From contig JAULJL010000002.1 in the NCBI GenBank assembly GCA_030761205.1, forward strand, positions 23,973,010-24,037,009: DNA of 64,000 nt, written 5' to 3'. The notes below the pieces were generated by a model. That model did no database searches and was not told the DNA's origin. It was given only the letters and a program-made list of their open reading frames with translations. The stretch comes from Fremontodendron californicum (taxonomy: Eukaryota; Streptophyta; Magnoliopsida; Malvales; Malvaceae). Positions 11,880-24,600 of this stretch are shown here, one piece after another. Each line of letters opens with the position of its first letter. Within the stretch, counting starts at the first letter, position 1. A program made the position numbers and the translations under genes.

Positions 11880-14800
11880 ATGATTGTAGACACCTAATTT
11901 TTTCCGGACCCCTAAATCAGGTACATTTTCTTTCTAAATTGATGTTTCAGAATGCTAAAAGGCTTTTCTCATCCTGCAGGCGGTACTCCGAGACTTAGTC
12001 TAAGAAAGCAGACAGAAAAAGTCAAACTCGAAAAATTCAACCTAAAAAAAGTCAACCCTAAAAAAGTCAACCCTGAAAAAGTCAACTACTAAAAAATTCA
12101 ACCCACTTTCAAAATCAAGATTTGAGGTTCAATTGAAAAACGGTGAAAGAATTTTGATAATTCGAGGTCTACATTGAAAGATATGGAGGTCGAAAGTTGG
12201 GTTACAGAGATTCAGTAGGAAGGAAACCCTAGTTCAGGAAATTTGGGGAAAAGTGCTTATACGATCAAATTGGTGAGAATTAAAGGTCCCAAATGAAAGA
12301 TAAGCACTGACTATGGGTAATGTAGAAGTCACTTGGAAGGAAAACTGATAAAAAAGTCAATTCGAAAGAAAACCGAGAATTAGGGTTTTTTGGTAGATTT
12401 TGGTGAAATTTGGAAGAATTACAGAAATGACCCGATTCGGTAGATCTAAAGCCCTTTATTCATGAGAAATGATTAAAAAAGGATAGCCCATGGCTCAGTT
12501 TGAAGAAAATCTGAAAATTGGACTTGTTTTGAGTAAAACCGAGTTTCGAAGGCAAAAGGGCAAAGTTGGAAAATTTGGGAAAAATAGCAAATGAACTCCA
12601 AAAATTCTGAAAATTTGCAAATCTCATTCTTAAACCATTTTGAAGAGATTGGTGAAAGAAAATCTTGATTCGAAGTTCGTTTGCAAAATGGCCAAATACT
12701 AGGCCCATTATGCAGAAATTCAACAGGATAAATCCCGAAAAAATAGCAAATGAACTCCAAAAATTCTAAAAATTTGCAAATCTCTTTTTTAAATTATTTG
12801 GAAGAGATTGTCAAAATAAAATCTTGATTCAGAGTTCGTTTGCAAAATGGCCAAATCTCGGGTCTCCTATGTAGTAATTCAAGCAGTTAAATCCCGAAAA
12901 AATAGCAAATGAGCTCCAAAAATTATGAAAACTTCCAGATAACATTTTTAAATTATTTGGAACAGATTGGTGAAGAAAAAATTGGATTCGGAGCTCGTTT
13001 AAAAAATGGTAAAGTTCGGGTGCATAAAAGGGGTAACTTCGAAAATAAATCCAAAATAATTAGCAAATGGACTCGAAAATTTTTGAAAACTTCCAGAATT
13101 CAATTTTTTATTATTTCGAAAGTATTGAAAAATGAAAATTTGAATTTGAGTCCGTTGGCAAAAAGGTCATTTCATCGAAGAAACCAAAAAGGGCAAATTT
13201 ATAATTGAGAAAAATATGAAAGAAGAAGGAATTGCTGGGATTTTTCTTCCCTTGGTCAGCCAGCATAGAGGAGAAGAAAGAATTTTGAACAATTTAATTC
13301 CTTAGTCAATATCAAGCCACATGCTACCACTAACACCTTGCAAATAGTCCCCCTTAATCCAATGGCTTAGGTGCCTTGTAGGAAAGTTGAATGCACCATC
13401 CAATGGCCAAGTTTAAATGCCAAGATGACATTTTTATTTGTCATGGAAGAACCCTCATCTAATGGCCAAGAATGCAAGAAAAAAGATGAGCACAATTCAT
13501 CCAAGGGTGAGCATCCATTCGGTTAAGCAAGGAAGTGCATGGGATTGTCTCTTTTCATCCAATAGCTTAGGCCATCTACAAGGGCTGAGTACACATGTTG
13601 AGGGCTGGATTTAATCTACAAGATGTCATTTTTATGTTGTCCTCATCCAATGACCAAAAATGGAAGAGCGCAACTCATCCAAAGGTAGGAACTCAAGGTG
13701 GCAAGCAAGGGAGTGCATGGGATTGGTCCTCTTTTGCATCTAAGGGCTGAGGTTACTACAAGGGCTGAGTACACATCTTAAGGGCTGCTATCAATTGGAA
13801 AGATGATATTTTTATGTTGTCATCAAAATATCTTAATCTAAAGGCCAAGATTAGAAGAGAAAAAAGTGCAATTTCCATCCAAGGGTGTGAGGCCATTCGG
13901 CCAAGGCTAAAGAGGGGGGTTGGTTTCATTTTTTCATATGTTTTTTGGCTGAAGTCAGTAGCTAATTTAGCAAAGAGAAAGGTTTTGAAAGAAATAAAAA
14001 AAAAGGCTTTCAATAGAGAACTTAAAGGTAGTCATCTCCACCAAGTTCTAGCATAACTTTCTTCTTGTTTTCCATGGTGTTTTCTTGATTTTCTATCTTG
14101 TTTTCCTACTATATTTTCATATGAATAAAGTTTTGTAATGTTTACTTACGTTTTCATCTCTTCATCTTCATTAAAATGGTGGAAAACAATTTTTTTTACA
14201 CGGTTTCATGCTTGGCCGAATATGGCATGTTTGCTTGCCTTGGTTTCCTTTTTCTTTCTTCCTTGCATGTTGTTGTGGAAAATGATTTTTAGAAGGTTTT
14301 TTAGATTATTCTAAGGTTCTGATTTTTTACAAAAGATGAAGCAAAAAGGTTGAAATGGCTACATGATCTTGGCTAGACCAAGTGACCATGGTTAGGGGAG
14401 AGGCTATGCCCATTTTTACCTACCATGAAGCTCACCTTAATTTTGCTGTTTGGCATGGTTTATTTTCTGATTTTTGAAATGGAAAGGCTTCATGATCTTG
14501 GCAAAACCAAGTGATTATGGTCAGGTGAGAGGCTATGCCCATTTTATACCAACCATGGAGCTTAACTTTCCTTGTTTTATTTACTAGTTTTGCTTGTTAT
14601 TTGCTTTGCATGTCTATGTTTAGTTTTATATATGTTCTTTACATTATTTTCCATGCTATATTTGTTTCTATATTTCTATTCCATGCTTAATCATTTTTCT
14701 TGCATATTCGACCATTGTGTTCGTGCTCATATTGTGCATTTTTTTTATGTATCATGTCTTATTTTATAAATATGTTTGCAATTTTTCATATATTGTCATA

Positions 14801-17566
14801 TGGTCATTCGGCTATTCCATGTTAGTATGCTTTGCATGTGCATTTTCATCTTGCTTCTTGGCTTGTTTGCATCTCCATGCCATGAGTTAGCATATCTTGA
14901 TATTTAGTATGCCTTGCATGTGCATTTTCATTTTACTTATTGACTTGTTTGCATCTCCATGCCATGAGCTTGTACATTTTGATTTTAGTATGCCATATGC
15001 TTGTGAAAATGCTATGACATAATGCCACCATTTGAGGTATATGACCATTCGGCTATTCCATTTAGTATGCCTTACATGTGTTTTTTTTTATCTTGTTTCT
15101 TGACTTGTTTGCATCTCCATGCCATGAGCTTGTATTTTGATTTTAGTATGTCATATTCTTATGAAAATGTCATATTATGCATCTTCATATGAGTTATCAT
15201 GTACTTGTTCTATTTACTAGATAGGATTGCATTAGAGTATCATGTAGCTACATTTGGCCTCTCCATCCATCCCTTACCTTACCATGCATTTGCATTATTA
15301 TATCTTGAACTTGTGTATTAGTTGTTGTTTGTTCCAGCATTAACATTAGTTTCATTGGTCATTGTATGTTCATAGTATTGCTATGCATGTTCATTACAAT
15401 TTAGGTCTAGGCCATAAAGGTATTGCCAAGCATATTGAGTCTTAAATAACATTGGTATTGTCATGCATTACTATGCTATTTAGGTCTTAGGTTACATTAG
15501 CATTTTCATGCATATTCATAACATATTAGGTCCAAGTCACATTTACATTATCAAGCACTGCATGCATATTGAGTTAGGATAGCATTAATTGCCATGCAAA
15601 CTCATTCTAGGCATTTAGGTTGTCTTGAATTGTTATGCATTTCCTTTACCCTTTAGACCTTTAGACCATGCATTTCATACATTTCATTTTCTGTATGTTC
15701 AAGCATTCCATGTCATTGCCACGTGATTTATGACTTAGGCCAACCAATGGCTCAAAGTCATGCTCTCTTGAGCATACTTGTGGAAAATTAAAGAGTTGTC
15801 AAATAGAGTATTCTACCATTGTGATTTTTTTTACTTAGCCAATTTTTATCCAAGGTTTTTAAATGTTTTAGCTACTGTCCTTAGGTCTTTATGATGATCT
15901 CCAACAATTTCTACTTTGATTTTTAAATGAATTTATCAAAGGCAAAAAATATGTTTTGACAAAACATTTTTTTTTACCCAATACTCGAACTTCTCTGATT
16001 TTTCTGGGCAGTCATCTTTAATCAAAAAATTAAGCCAATTTTTTCTCGTGTATTTTTACATGTTTTGATTCTCCAGTATTATTTTTAGATGTTTTTTATT
16101 TTTAAAAATAGGCAAAAAAATCGTGTGACAAAACCGGACAGTAGTGGCAGATTTGAAATCAAAAGAGGAATAATGGTTGAATTTGGCTAAGGCATTTAGA
16201 GGGGGTTGGATATAAGCTTTAGCTACTATCTTAGAATAGTTTCTAAGCCTTTTTAAACTCTAAAAATGATTTTATAAATCTTGGGTTAAGGGTGGTTAAG
16301 TCCGGGATTTTAAACTTAGGAAATTAGAGCCGTTTTAAAAGGGTTTGGTAAGGGTTTTAATTTTTATTCAAGTTTTTCCTCAATTGTTTTCAAACAATCA
16401 CAAAGTTTTTTTTTTCAGAAAATCTAATTTGAAATATTTTCCTAAGGTAGCCGGATATCTTTTTAGATATACGAATTTCTTTATTTAGAGGAAAAAATAC
16501 ATTTTCATGCATTCAATTTTCCATGTTCATGTATTTTATTTAATATGTGATTTTTGCTATGATATTTTCCATGTTATTATTATTATTTTGATTCACATTT
16601 TATGATCTTATATTGTTTTCCATATGATTTTGAATGTTTCACGATATCCCATATTTTTAAATTAGTCATTTATTTTTGTCACATTAATTAGCATATACTA
16701 TGCTCATGCATTTTTATTTTCATGCATATTTTATGATAGCATTATTTTATGTTTCATGACATTTCATCATATTCCATGTCATCTAGGTTTGATTATTTAG
16801 AATATGCCATGTCATTTAAAATATGCCATATCATTTAAATTTGCCATATCATTTAAATCATTTTATCTTATTTAGAATATACCATGACACTTAGGGTTTT
16901 TCATTTCATCTAGAATATACTATGCCATTTAAATTATGTCATATCATTTAGGTTGCATTATATTATCTAGACTTTGCTATGTCATTTTATTTATGTCATA
17001 CATATTCATGTTCATATTTTTAAATGTTTTGAAAAAGATAATGATTTTCAATAAAAATAAAGATATTCCCGAGTTAAAAAAATTCATGAGTACTCTATCG
17101 GGTTTGCTGGAGGGAATATCATCAATTATCGTTAATAAAGGAATATCTTTGTTTCAAAAAACGAGAATGATTCGAAAAGTTTTCCAAATGAATAAAAATT
17201 TCTATATTTTGGCAATTTTGTCGGAGAATATAGGAAAATTTTGAATTAATAAATTCCGGATCATTTTCAATTAAAAATGGGATTATTTTTCTTAAAATTG
17301 GGAATTAACTTGAAATACTAAATTAAAATCCAACTTTTTACCGAGACTTGAGATTACACACGATTAATAAGGTACTGATTTATACGGGCGTTGTGGGGGT
17401 GCTAATCCTTCCCCGCACGTAACCCACTCCCGAATCCGCTTCTTTGATTTCACTGGTTTATAACGCAGACTTGAAATTGGTTTTAAAAATGTTTTAATTC
17501 ATTTTAAAATGTTTTGTAAAACCGGTTTTAATAGGTGGCCAATCACACCTAGCTAAAAAAGATTGG

Positions 17567-17577
17567 TGGCGACTCCA
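17567..17577 (+). other. PBS-like 11-mer inside the S LTR
   Basis: TGGCGACTCCA is identical to the first 11 bases of the family's primer-binding site, yet lies about 250 bp inside the LTR. The same spot is TGGCGACCCCA (minus strand, near 4120-4135) in L and TGGCAACTCCA in both P LTRs. Confidence 0.5.
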
Positions 17578-17780
17578 TGTCTTTTTACGAGGCCGTTTTC
17601 ATACCCTTGACCTTTTATTTCAATCTAGAGGAATTAAGTCATCTTTTCCTCTGCTTCTGTTTCCTCCTTTTACGCGAACGGGTCCCTGCAATTGGGATCA
17701 CGTATCAACACCTTCGTTTTTCTAGAGGAATTAAGTCGACTTTTCCTCGTTTTTTTTAATGTCACGCTTAACGAATAATA

Positions 17781-17799
17781 AAGTCTTGCGATGAGACTT
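17781..17799 (+). other. Stem-loop near the 3' end of the S LTR
   Basis: AAGTCT-(TGCGATG)-AGACTT, preceded by AATAATAAA, which could act as a plant poly(A) signal near-upstream element. Both are conserved across the LTR family. Confidence 0.45.
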
Positions 17800-17826
17800 T
17801 TTATTTTTTTAGGTTGCGACAATGAT

Positions 17827-18116
17827 CACCAATTCTTTCGAAACTCATTTCACTTATTCAAAGGAGTTTCCTTTTATTTCCAACATGAAAAAATTATCCG
17901 TATGGACTTTTATTTTCAACCCTTTTTGTTTTTTTTCTTTCACAAATCATATAAACAAGGCTTAAGAAGAATATTCAAAACTTCAAATGAGATATGATAT
18001 ATGATGCTTGGAATTTAAAAGTTCATTCATTTCAAATAAATTTAAAGTAAGTATAAAACTTAAAACAAAGTTAAGGATTGCCCCTGATTGCATGCTACCC
18101 TGAGAACAAATGATCC
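17827..18116 (-). other. Noncoding segment of M between gag B and the S insertion
   Basis: The segment is contiguous in M with 11879 leftward once S and one ATGAT copy are removed. It follows the gag B stop on the minus strand. No protease or polymerase sequence is seen where pol would begin. Confidence 0.6.
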
Positions 18117-19567
18117 TTAGCCCCGTCGTCCTTGATAAGCATCCATGAGCTCTTTGAACTTTGTCGAGTTCACATCAATTATAGCCTGAACCTTGTCCTT
18201 GAATGCAGTGCAGTTCTCTGTGGAATGCCCTTTAACCCCGATATGATACTCGCATGTGGCATTAGGATCATACCATTCCGAGTAAGGAGACTTCCTGGGT
18301 TTTGCAAGTACAACGGAGACCATTTGGCTTTGGAAAAGCAATGGAAAAATTTATGTGTAGGTCATCGAAATTGAATGGTACACCTTTGCCTTCTTTCTCT
18401 TACTGCTCTGAGAACAGACTAAACTAAACTTCGGATCATTTGGCATGACGAAACCCTAAGGTGATGTGAAAGGCCTTGGAGCATGATGATGTTCGTGCTG
18501 AACCCAATGGTCGACATAAGGTCGGGGATAACCACCAAAATGATCATCTTGCAATGCATTGAACCCTCTTTTATTTCTACCTTCAACATTTATGACTTGA
18601 ACGTGCCCCTTGGCAACATCATTTTTCTTTTCGAGAGGAATTCCGGCATTAGTATCCACAATTTTCCCTTTTTTTACCATCCTCAATCCTAACCACTGCA
18701 AACAATATATCAACAAATTGTAAGGAGACATTGCTGATCAACTTGTCATAGTATGGATATGGGAGGGTATCCACAAACAAAACATTCATTTCTCTATCAG
18801 TAAGAGGTGGTTGGACTTGCAAGGCTACATCTTTCCATCTATGAGCATATTCTATTGGGCTTCTTTTTCATGTTCTAGAGTGTCAATCGATCTGGAACCA
18901 TTTCCAACATGTGCTCGTATTGTTTCAGGAATGCCCAGGTTAAGTCTCTCCATGTATTCACTTGGCCTTTTTTCAATTGACAATACCAATTAGATACCCC
19001 TCCTGTTAGGGTGTATTAAAAAATATGGATAAGCAATTTCTCATCATGCGCATGCCCCACCATCCTATTACAATATACAGACAAGTGTTTTTTGGGGTTT
19101 TTAAGTCCATCATACTTTTTGAATTCCGAAACCTTGAATTTTGGTGGGATGACCAGATCAGTGTTCAAAAGAAGCTCTCTTATACTTACTTTATCTCCAC
19201 CTTCAACAGCTCCAATCCTTTCCTCCAACAATTGATACTTCCTTTGGGAATTTGCTAACTCAGCCCCATTCGATTCAACCATTTTCAACATTTCCTGTTC
19301 ATCTGGATCATCTAAGTTCAGGATGTTGCTGGGATTAACTGTATTTTGGCCATCCAACATCATGACTTCAATCTGACCCTTTTGTGCCTCTAACTCTTCT
19401 CTCGCGACTAAGTTTTCAGTGTATCCCTTTCCCTTGATTGCAGACATCAGCTCCATCAGTTTAGTCATCTGATCTCTAGATTCTTCTTGAGATTTTACAA
19501 ACTGTTCTTGCGATTCTTCTAGTGCCTTTTCTATTCTTTCTAATTGGACAACTTGTTCATTCTCCAT
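18117..19567 (-). pseudogene. gag B of element M (Tat/Ogre-type Gag), frameshifted
   Basis: The start is the ATG at 19567, giving MENEQVVQLERIEKALEESQ; the longer upstream frame to 19639 has no homologous counterpart in P. An N-terminal coiled coil rich in Q, E and K is followed by DLVIPPKFKVSEFKKYDG and NPKKHLSVYCNRM (start of the Retrotrans_gag capsid core). A frameshift follows near 19000, after which SNWYCQLKKGQVNTW, FLKQYEHM, RWKDVALQVQPPLTDRE and VLFVDTL can be traced, with one TAG near 18870. A segment with GKIVDTNAGIPLEKKNDVAK corresponds to the Gag linker. The C-terminus carries a zinc-knuckle variant, CEYHIGVKGHSTENC (C-X2-H-X5-H-X4-C), and ends GRRG-stop at 18117. Gag would coat the element RNA in cytoplasmic particles. 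No pol follows. P carries the orthologous ORF. Confidence 0.85.
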
Positions 19568-19841
19568 AGCACTAGCCTGTATTAAAAAAAAGTACTCAGT
19601 TCTTTTTATACCTTTGATTTGAAATGGAAATTCTTCCAAAGATTCTTAAAGCCAAGCCAATTTCCGTTTTATTCCTCCAAATGTGTGACATGATGAATGG
19701 GCCATGAATGTCATTTGATGCATGTGAGGAATAAAAAAGATGATGCATGGACATATGCAGTGGAAACAAGCTGACTATGTTTGTCATGAATGCGATCACA
19801 ATGCCACCATGATGCAAGCCAAGAATAAACAAATCCTCGCA
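19568..19841 (-). other. Spacer of element M upstream of gag B
   Basis: It matches P just upstream of its gag B (33960-34108): 'aatttccatttcaaatcaga' and the 'gaggaataaa' block appear in both. It is interrupted at 19842 by element C and resumes at 45750. Confidence 0.65.
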
Positions 19842-19846
19842 TGGAT

Positions 19847-21622
19847 TGTTGGGATTCTACCTCATGCTCAAACAATAATCGAATTAAAGAAGAACATGAA
19901 CGCAGCGGAAAAATAAACAAAGAGATAGCCGAATCTAAATTTTAATGCGATCTTGTAATTATAAAGCATACATATAATTAGAAATCATACCTTAACTCAA
20001 AGAACTAGTAATCTTGAGTTTCCAAATAGCCCACTCAATCTTGAACACCAAGCTGTCAATCTGAGACTTCAAGCCATACAAGTGTCTGGCCTCTAACGGT
20101 AATCCACACAAGATGATCAAGAAAACCTTCATAAGGTAGGAATGGAGTCTTGCCGAAAATGATTCTAGTAGTTTAGGTTTCAAGAAACCTCTCCCCATCT
20201 AAACATCCATGGCCAAATGCTTCATGAGCATCAAGAAGAAGAAAACACTTTTCTTGCTTCTCCGGTTTGGTGCGCCAATCACAAGGATTATCTTGATCTT
20301 CTTTCTTCTTCACTCTATGTCTTTGCTCTCTTGAAAGAAAATGTTTTTCTCTCTATCAATCCATGAAGAGGCAAGGAGAAAGTCAAGAAATCAAAAAGAC
20401 ACCAAAATCTCTAAGCATATAACATATGCGGCTAGAGGGGCCATAGAGAGGTCAGCTATCACATGTTTCTTTATATATAGGGGCGGCAATCACTCCAGGG
20501 TTTGGACTATGGACAATAACTCTAATGTATTTTCCCTTAAGTCCTTCCACTTAATTAAACTATTTAATTAAGTCTCTATTGATTAAATTCTCAAATTAAT
20601 CAATTAGGCTCTTTCCATTTTAATATCTTAAATCACCTTTCTGTGTGTGACCCATTAGGCTTCCAATATGTAATTAATTTATACTCATAGATCATGAGCG
20701 GACTTTAGCAAGCCATCATGACCACCCAAATAATAGAGAGTCAAGTTAGTCTCGACATAACCTTTCGTGTTCAGCCTATTAGTGTAATTCGGTCCTTTCA
20801 CCAAATATCCCAGAAAGACCATGAGCATGATGCAGTGTCTACTCATGTTCAATCCATATTAGTTTCTGCAGCTATTGGTTAACTTTGTGAACTTAGAGAA
20901 ACTATTTCTCCAAAATTCATCATACTCTGGCCAGAGATTTTATCAAGTTAACTTAAGCCATGAACAGATGAGATATGTCTCCGATGTCACTTGGAGTGGT
21001 GAATCCTCTCTAGATCACTCATCCATCTTCTTATAGTTCATGTCATACCCAAAACCACCCTACCATAAGCATCACTCTATGTTAGGAACCCGTTCGTGAT
21101 GGAATCAAAGTATGACACTCCCCATACAAGATGACCTAGTTTCACAAGTCAGAGGACTATTTACACGACTGACACGTGAGAACGTTTCCATAGACACTTG
21201 AGTGACAATACCAAATGGAGTTCTCACAGCAGGTCATATTCAGTGAACTTTTTCAACAGACAAGCACCTACATGTTATCCTAAAGTATCTCATATACTTC
21301 AACACGTGAGATCAGTTGCTTACTAAGTAAGTAGGCTTAACATGTACCAGTCTTTGAACATTGCCAATGTCCCGTCTTGGCAATACGATAACCAGGAATC
21401 GTTTTAGGAACATGGCTTTGATGCATAAGGATCTCACAATTATATATAATTCCTTTGCAAGGCCATTATGTTCCATGGGCTTCATCCAATTAGTACTTAA
21501 TAACTCCTTATCATCTTACTAACATGAAGGAAAACCTTGTATCACTAAAACGTAGTGATGGGTTTGCATTATTGGTAGTTTATGCCTGACCAAACCGATT
21601 GGCTCTAGGGCATACACCAACA
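19847..21622 (-). repeat. 3' LTR of element C
   Basis: The 1.78-kb LTR reads, on the minus strand, TGTTGGTGTATGCCCTAGAG ... CCCAACA. It matches the 5' LTR throughout, including 'gaacatgaacgcagcg', and keeps the uninterrupted site GTCAGCTATCACATG (20452-20466) that in the 5' LTR is split by P. Frames at 19992-20198 and 20341-20571 are LTR shadows (the first recurs at 26180-26386). Confidence 0.87.
20471..20480 (-). promoter_or_regulatory. TATA box of the C 3' LTR
   Basis: CTATATATAA on the minus strand after GC-rich 'gccgcccc', in the middle of the LTR, is a good core promoter candidate. The 5' LTR has the same box at 44571-44580. Confidence 0.55.
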
Positions 21623-21632
21623 ATCTTCCACT
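21623..21632 (-). other. Polypurine tract of element C
   Basis: AGTGGAAGAT on the minus strand ends directly at the 3' LTR (TGTTGGTG). This is the plus-strand primer position. Confidence 0.7.
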
Positions 21633-24600
21633 TGCATTAAGCCAATCGCTAACACATCCAATGCCGAACTCTTTCGATTAGCAATTGTGTCTCTACTAGG
21701 ACATAGCTTCAGTACATTTTTGTGAGAATATGTTTTGATCATATACTTTTGATAATCTCTATTATCATAGTCACAATACATATCCGGATCACAATGAAAC
21801 CCGATTCCTTATGGCTCATGTTGTTACTTTAACAACTAGGAATCTTTTAATTAGCCCAGTGAGCTATCGATCCAAATACACCTTTTTGCAGCCTTAAACA
21901 AAAGGTTTGTACTTTGACTTAGAATATAAATAATTTAGTCCTCTTTAATTTGGAACGTTTCCAATTGACTAAATTCATTTACATCATGGCCTTAAGTCAC
22001 TTATTGGATTCTCTCTATGTTAAACTCATTTAACATTTAATCCAATCAGTTGTTGCTAAATCTGCTTGATCTTAGCATAACTGTCGATTTACCTTTTAAT
22101 CATCAATGTATCTGTTATACATTATTTGTTGAGTAATCTATATTACTCCCACTAACCCTTAGGTGTGCACAAAAGATATCTCATCATTTTGATAAATTCA
22201 ACTCTTGAATGTCATTATCAAAACTGGATATCTCAATCCATTGTCTAACAATGTTCTATTAAGTAGACTCATCTCTTATGAGTTATGCATCACTATGCAT
22301 CCTACTTAATCATTATGTTTAGTAGACTCATCTCGTATGAGCAATGCATCATAATGCATCCTACTAAATCTTTGTGCCTTTATGCATCCTATGCATAATA
22401 TCAGATTTCAACTTGTGACCTTTAACTTTTAAATGTCATAAAACTCCCACTATTTCCTACTTGTGTAGAAACATTCAACGTAAACATATTTACTTTCTTC
22501 TAGGTTGTGAATACAAAATTCTTTTGAATGCACATTTGTAATCATAAAACTAAACATCTCATATCCCATATGAATGTTTATTTTACAAATACAATTCGAA
22601 ATCCTCTCTAGGTTAGTGTTTCGGCAATCTTGGCTATTTAGAGCATCATGGACTTTCTATTTCATTACATAGTGATGTCCATCCAATTCATCTTATATGA
22701 ATTCTATTAGATAAATAATCAATTTAGTTTCAAGCCATTCTTCATTTAGATCATATCTTAATAAGAATGCTCTTAACTAAATTAGTTTCATAATCTCATT
22801 ATGAAATTCCTTGAGCCAAAGCTCATCTAATTGTCAAGTTTTGTATAAGATTTTGTTTGATTCAAAATCAAAGAAACTACTTGTATCTATATACTTTAAC
22901 CTTATACTTTTGACTTGAACAATCTTTGATTATCTTTTATGCAAGTTTCTAGCTTACTATGAGTGTAATAAGACCATAATATGGAACAAATTCCACATGA
23001 CCTTTCCGTTCATTCTAGAATGAATGGCTAAGCATTTAATGCTAGCATAACCGAAATATCAATGATAATGTTTCTAAAACATTCATCATGAATAGGTTGG
23101 CAAGCTTGATCAAGTATCAACTAGGTTGTCACCTCCTTGGGCTTATTCTTTTTCACTTGTCCTTGTCATTAGTTCCATCTATATGTCATACATATCTTTG
23201 AACCAATCTTATAAGTATCATATACCTAAAGGTAGTGAAAACAAACTCATAACAACCATGAAGTAAAACTTCTCAAGTTTCATTTCCCTTCAAGTATCGA
23301 ATATACTTCTTGCATTTAAGCTTCCAATGCCTTGCATTGCCACAATGATGGTATGTCATTTTGATCGATATCAATTTCTTTCTTCATCTCATCATCCTAA
23401 CTTTGAAGAACGTTTCTTCGATTACCTTCCTTTGGTAAAAGTAATAAAGTGGATGATCTTCATGTCTAGTGAGCATATTTAGCAACACCTATCAGTTGAT
23501 GTTGTCCTACAACACGACTTGCTAATTGCTCCTAGACAATGAAGAAAGAACTAAGTCTATACTTAGATTATGATCCATAAATCAACTAAGTTTCTCAAAC
23601 TTGTTGATGCATCCATTACACATGATGCCTCATAGGCTACCTTCAAATCATCTTTCATTAGAAAAATTCCTTGAGATGTTTGAACTTCACATTGCCAAAT
23701 ATCTCATGGATCATTAAGGACATAGACATTCATTTCATTGATTAGTGAAATCGACTTTGCATCAAGTATGCAATCAAGTGACTAGTTAACCTGCCATGAC
23801 AATTTATATCCCATATAAACCAATGCATATAATAGTCATTATGCAAATTGCAATCATTAAAACCAAGTTTTAAAGTTTGAATGATTGTTCTCACTATTTT
23901 ATCAACATAGTAGCCCTTCTCTACTATTCGAGAAATTTAACTTTTTAATTTCTTAGTGAGAAAGGACCTTTTTTATCCCACCATGACCTTGAGTGACTCA
24001 ACAAGCCATGTTGAAACTAATTGAGTAGGTAACTTTTCTTATCAATTGCATCTCTATGCAACTCCTTGATCAGTTAGGTGACAACTCTTTGCCTAAATGC
24101 ATCATATGCATTTCGCCTAACCTTGCCTCTAAATATCATGTTATCAAGTTTGACACATCCAGATAACACAACGTTTAGTTGAGTAAGACCCACCTTCTAT
24201 AACTCAAACATATTCGTACAGTAGTTTGACCTTGGTTGACTCAACAAGCCTCCTATTGGAAGAACTCTGGTTATCTTGTTAAGATGGTGGAAGGCAACTT
24301 ATCATGCGTAACATGGACTCAATATAATTTAATGAGGGATTTCTTTATTCGTTTATTAGGTCTCATTGCTTTTCTTTGTTGATTGACATGTACAGCATTT
24401 ATTCAAATATATATCACATATATAAATTCAAAAATAAATCTATCTCATGCAATCTACTAGGATGATTATGGACTTTACTACTTTAGTTTCCTTGAGCCAT
24501 TAGGAAACTAGTTGGTCAAATTCCTAGGGATACCATATATAGTCTTCATAAGTCTTGATGGTGATCTCCTCGGTTCTTCTTCTTGGCGCCTTGTCTCCTT

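Larger units (their letters stand above)
11885..17821 (+). mobile_element. Solo LTR S (Ogre-like), 5.94 kb, TSD ATGAT
   Basis: It begins TGTAGACACCTAATTTTTTC and ends GGTTGCGACA, and is flanked on both sides by ATGAT (11880-11884 and 17822-17826). No primer-binding site follows the right end, and M's minus-strand sequence resumes at once. It is therefore a solo LTR, the usual product of recombination between the two LTRs of one element. It is about 1.1 kb longer than the P and L LTRs. The extra length lies in 13250-15250, which has diverged repeats of 'catccaatgg...gggctgagtacacat' (about 190 bp, near 13540-13800) and three or four copies of a block with 'tttgcatctccatgccatga' (14860-15130). 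U3 sub-repeats with 159-bp spacing start near 12586, 12745, 12904 and 13063. Frames such as 16936-17244 are AT-rich chance ORFs. Confidence 0.87.

Noticed and set aside
16936..17244. 102-codon frame in solo LTR S
   Set aside because: AT-rich chance ORF; the same LTR position in P and L is not open.
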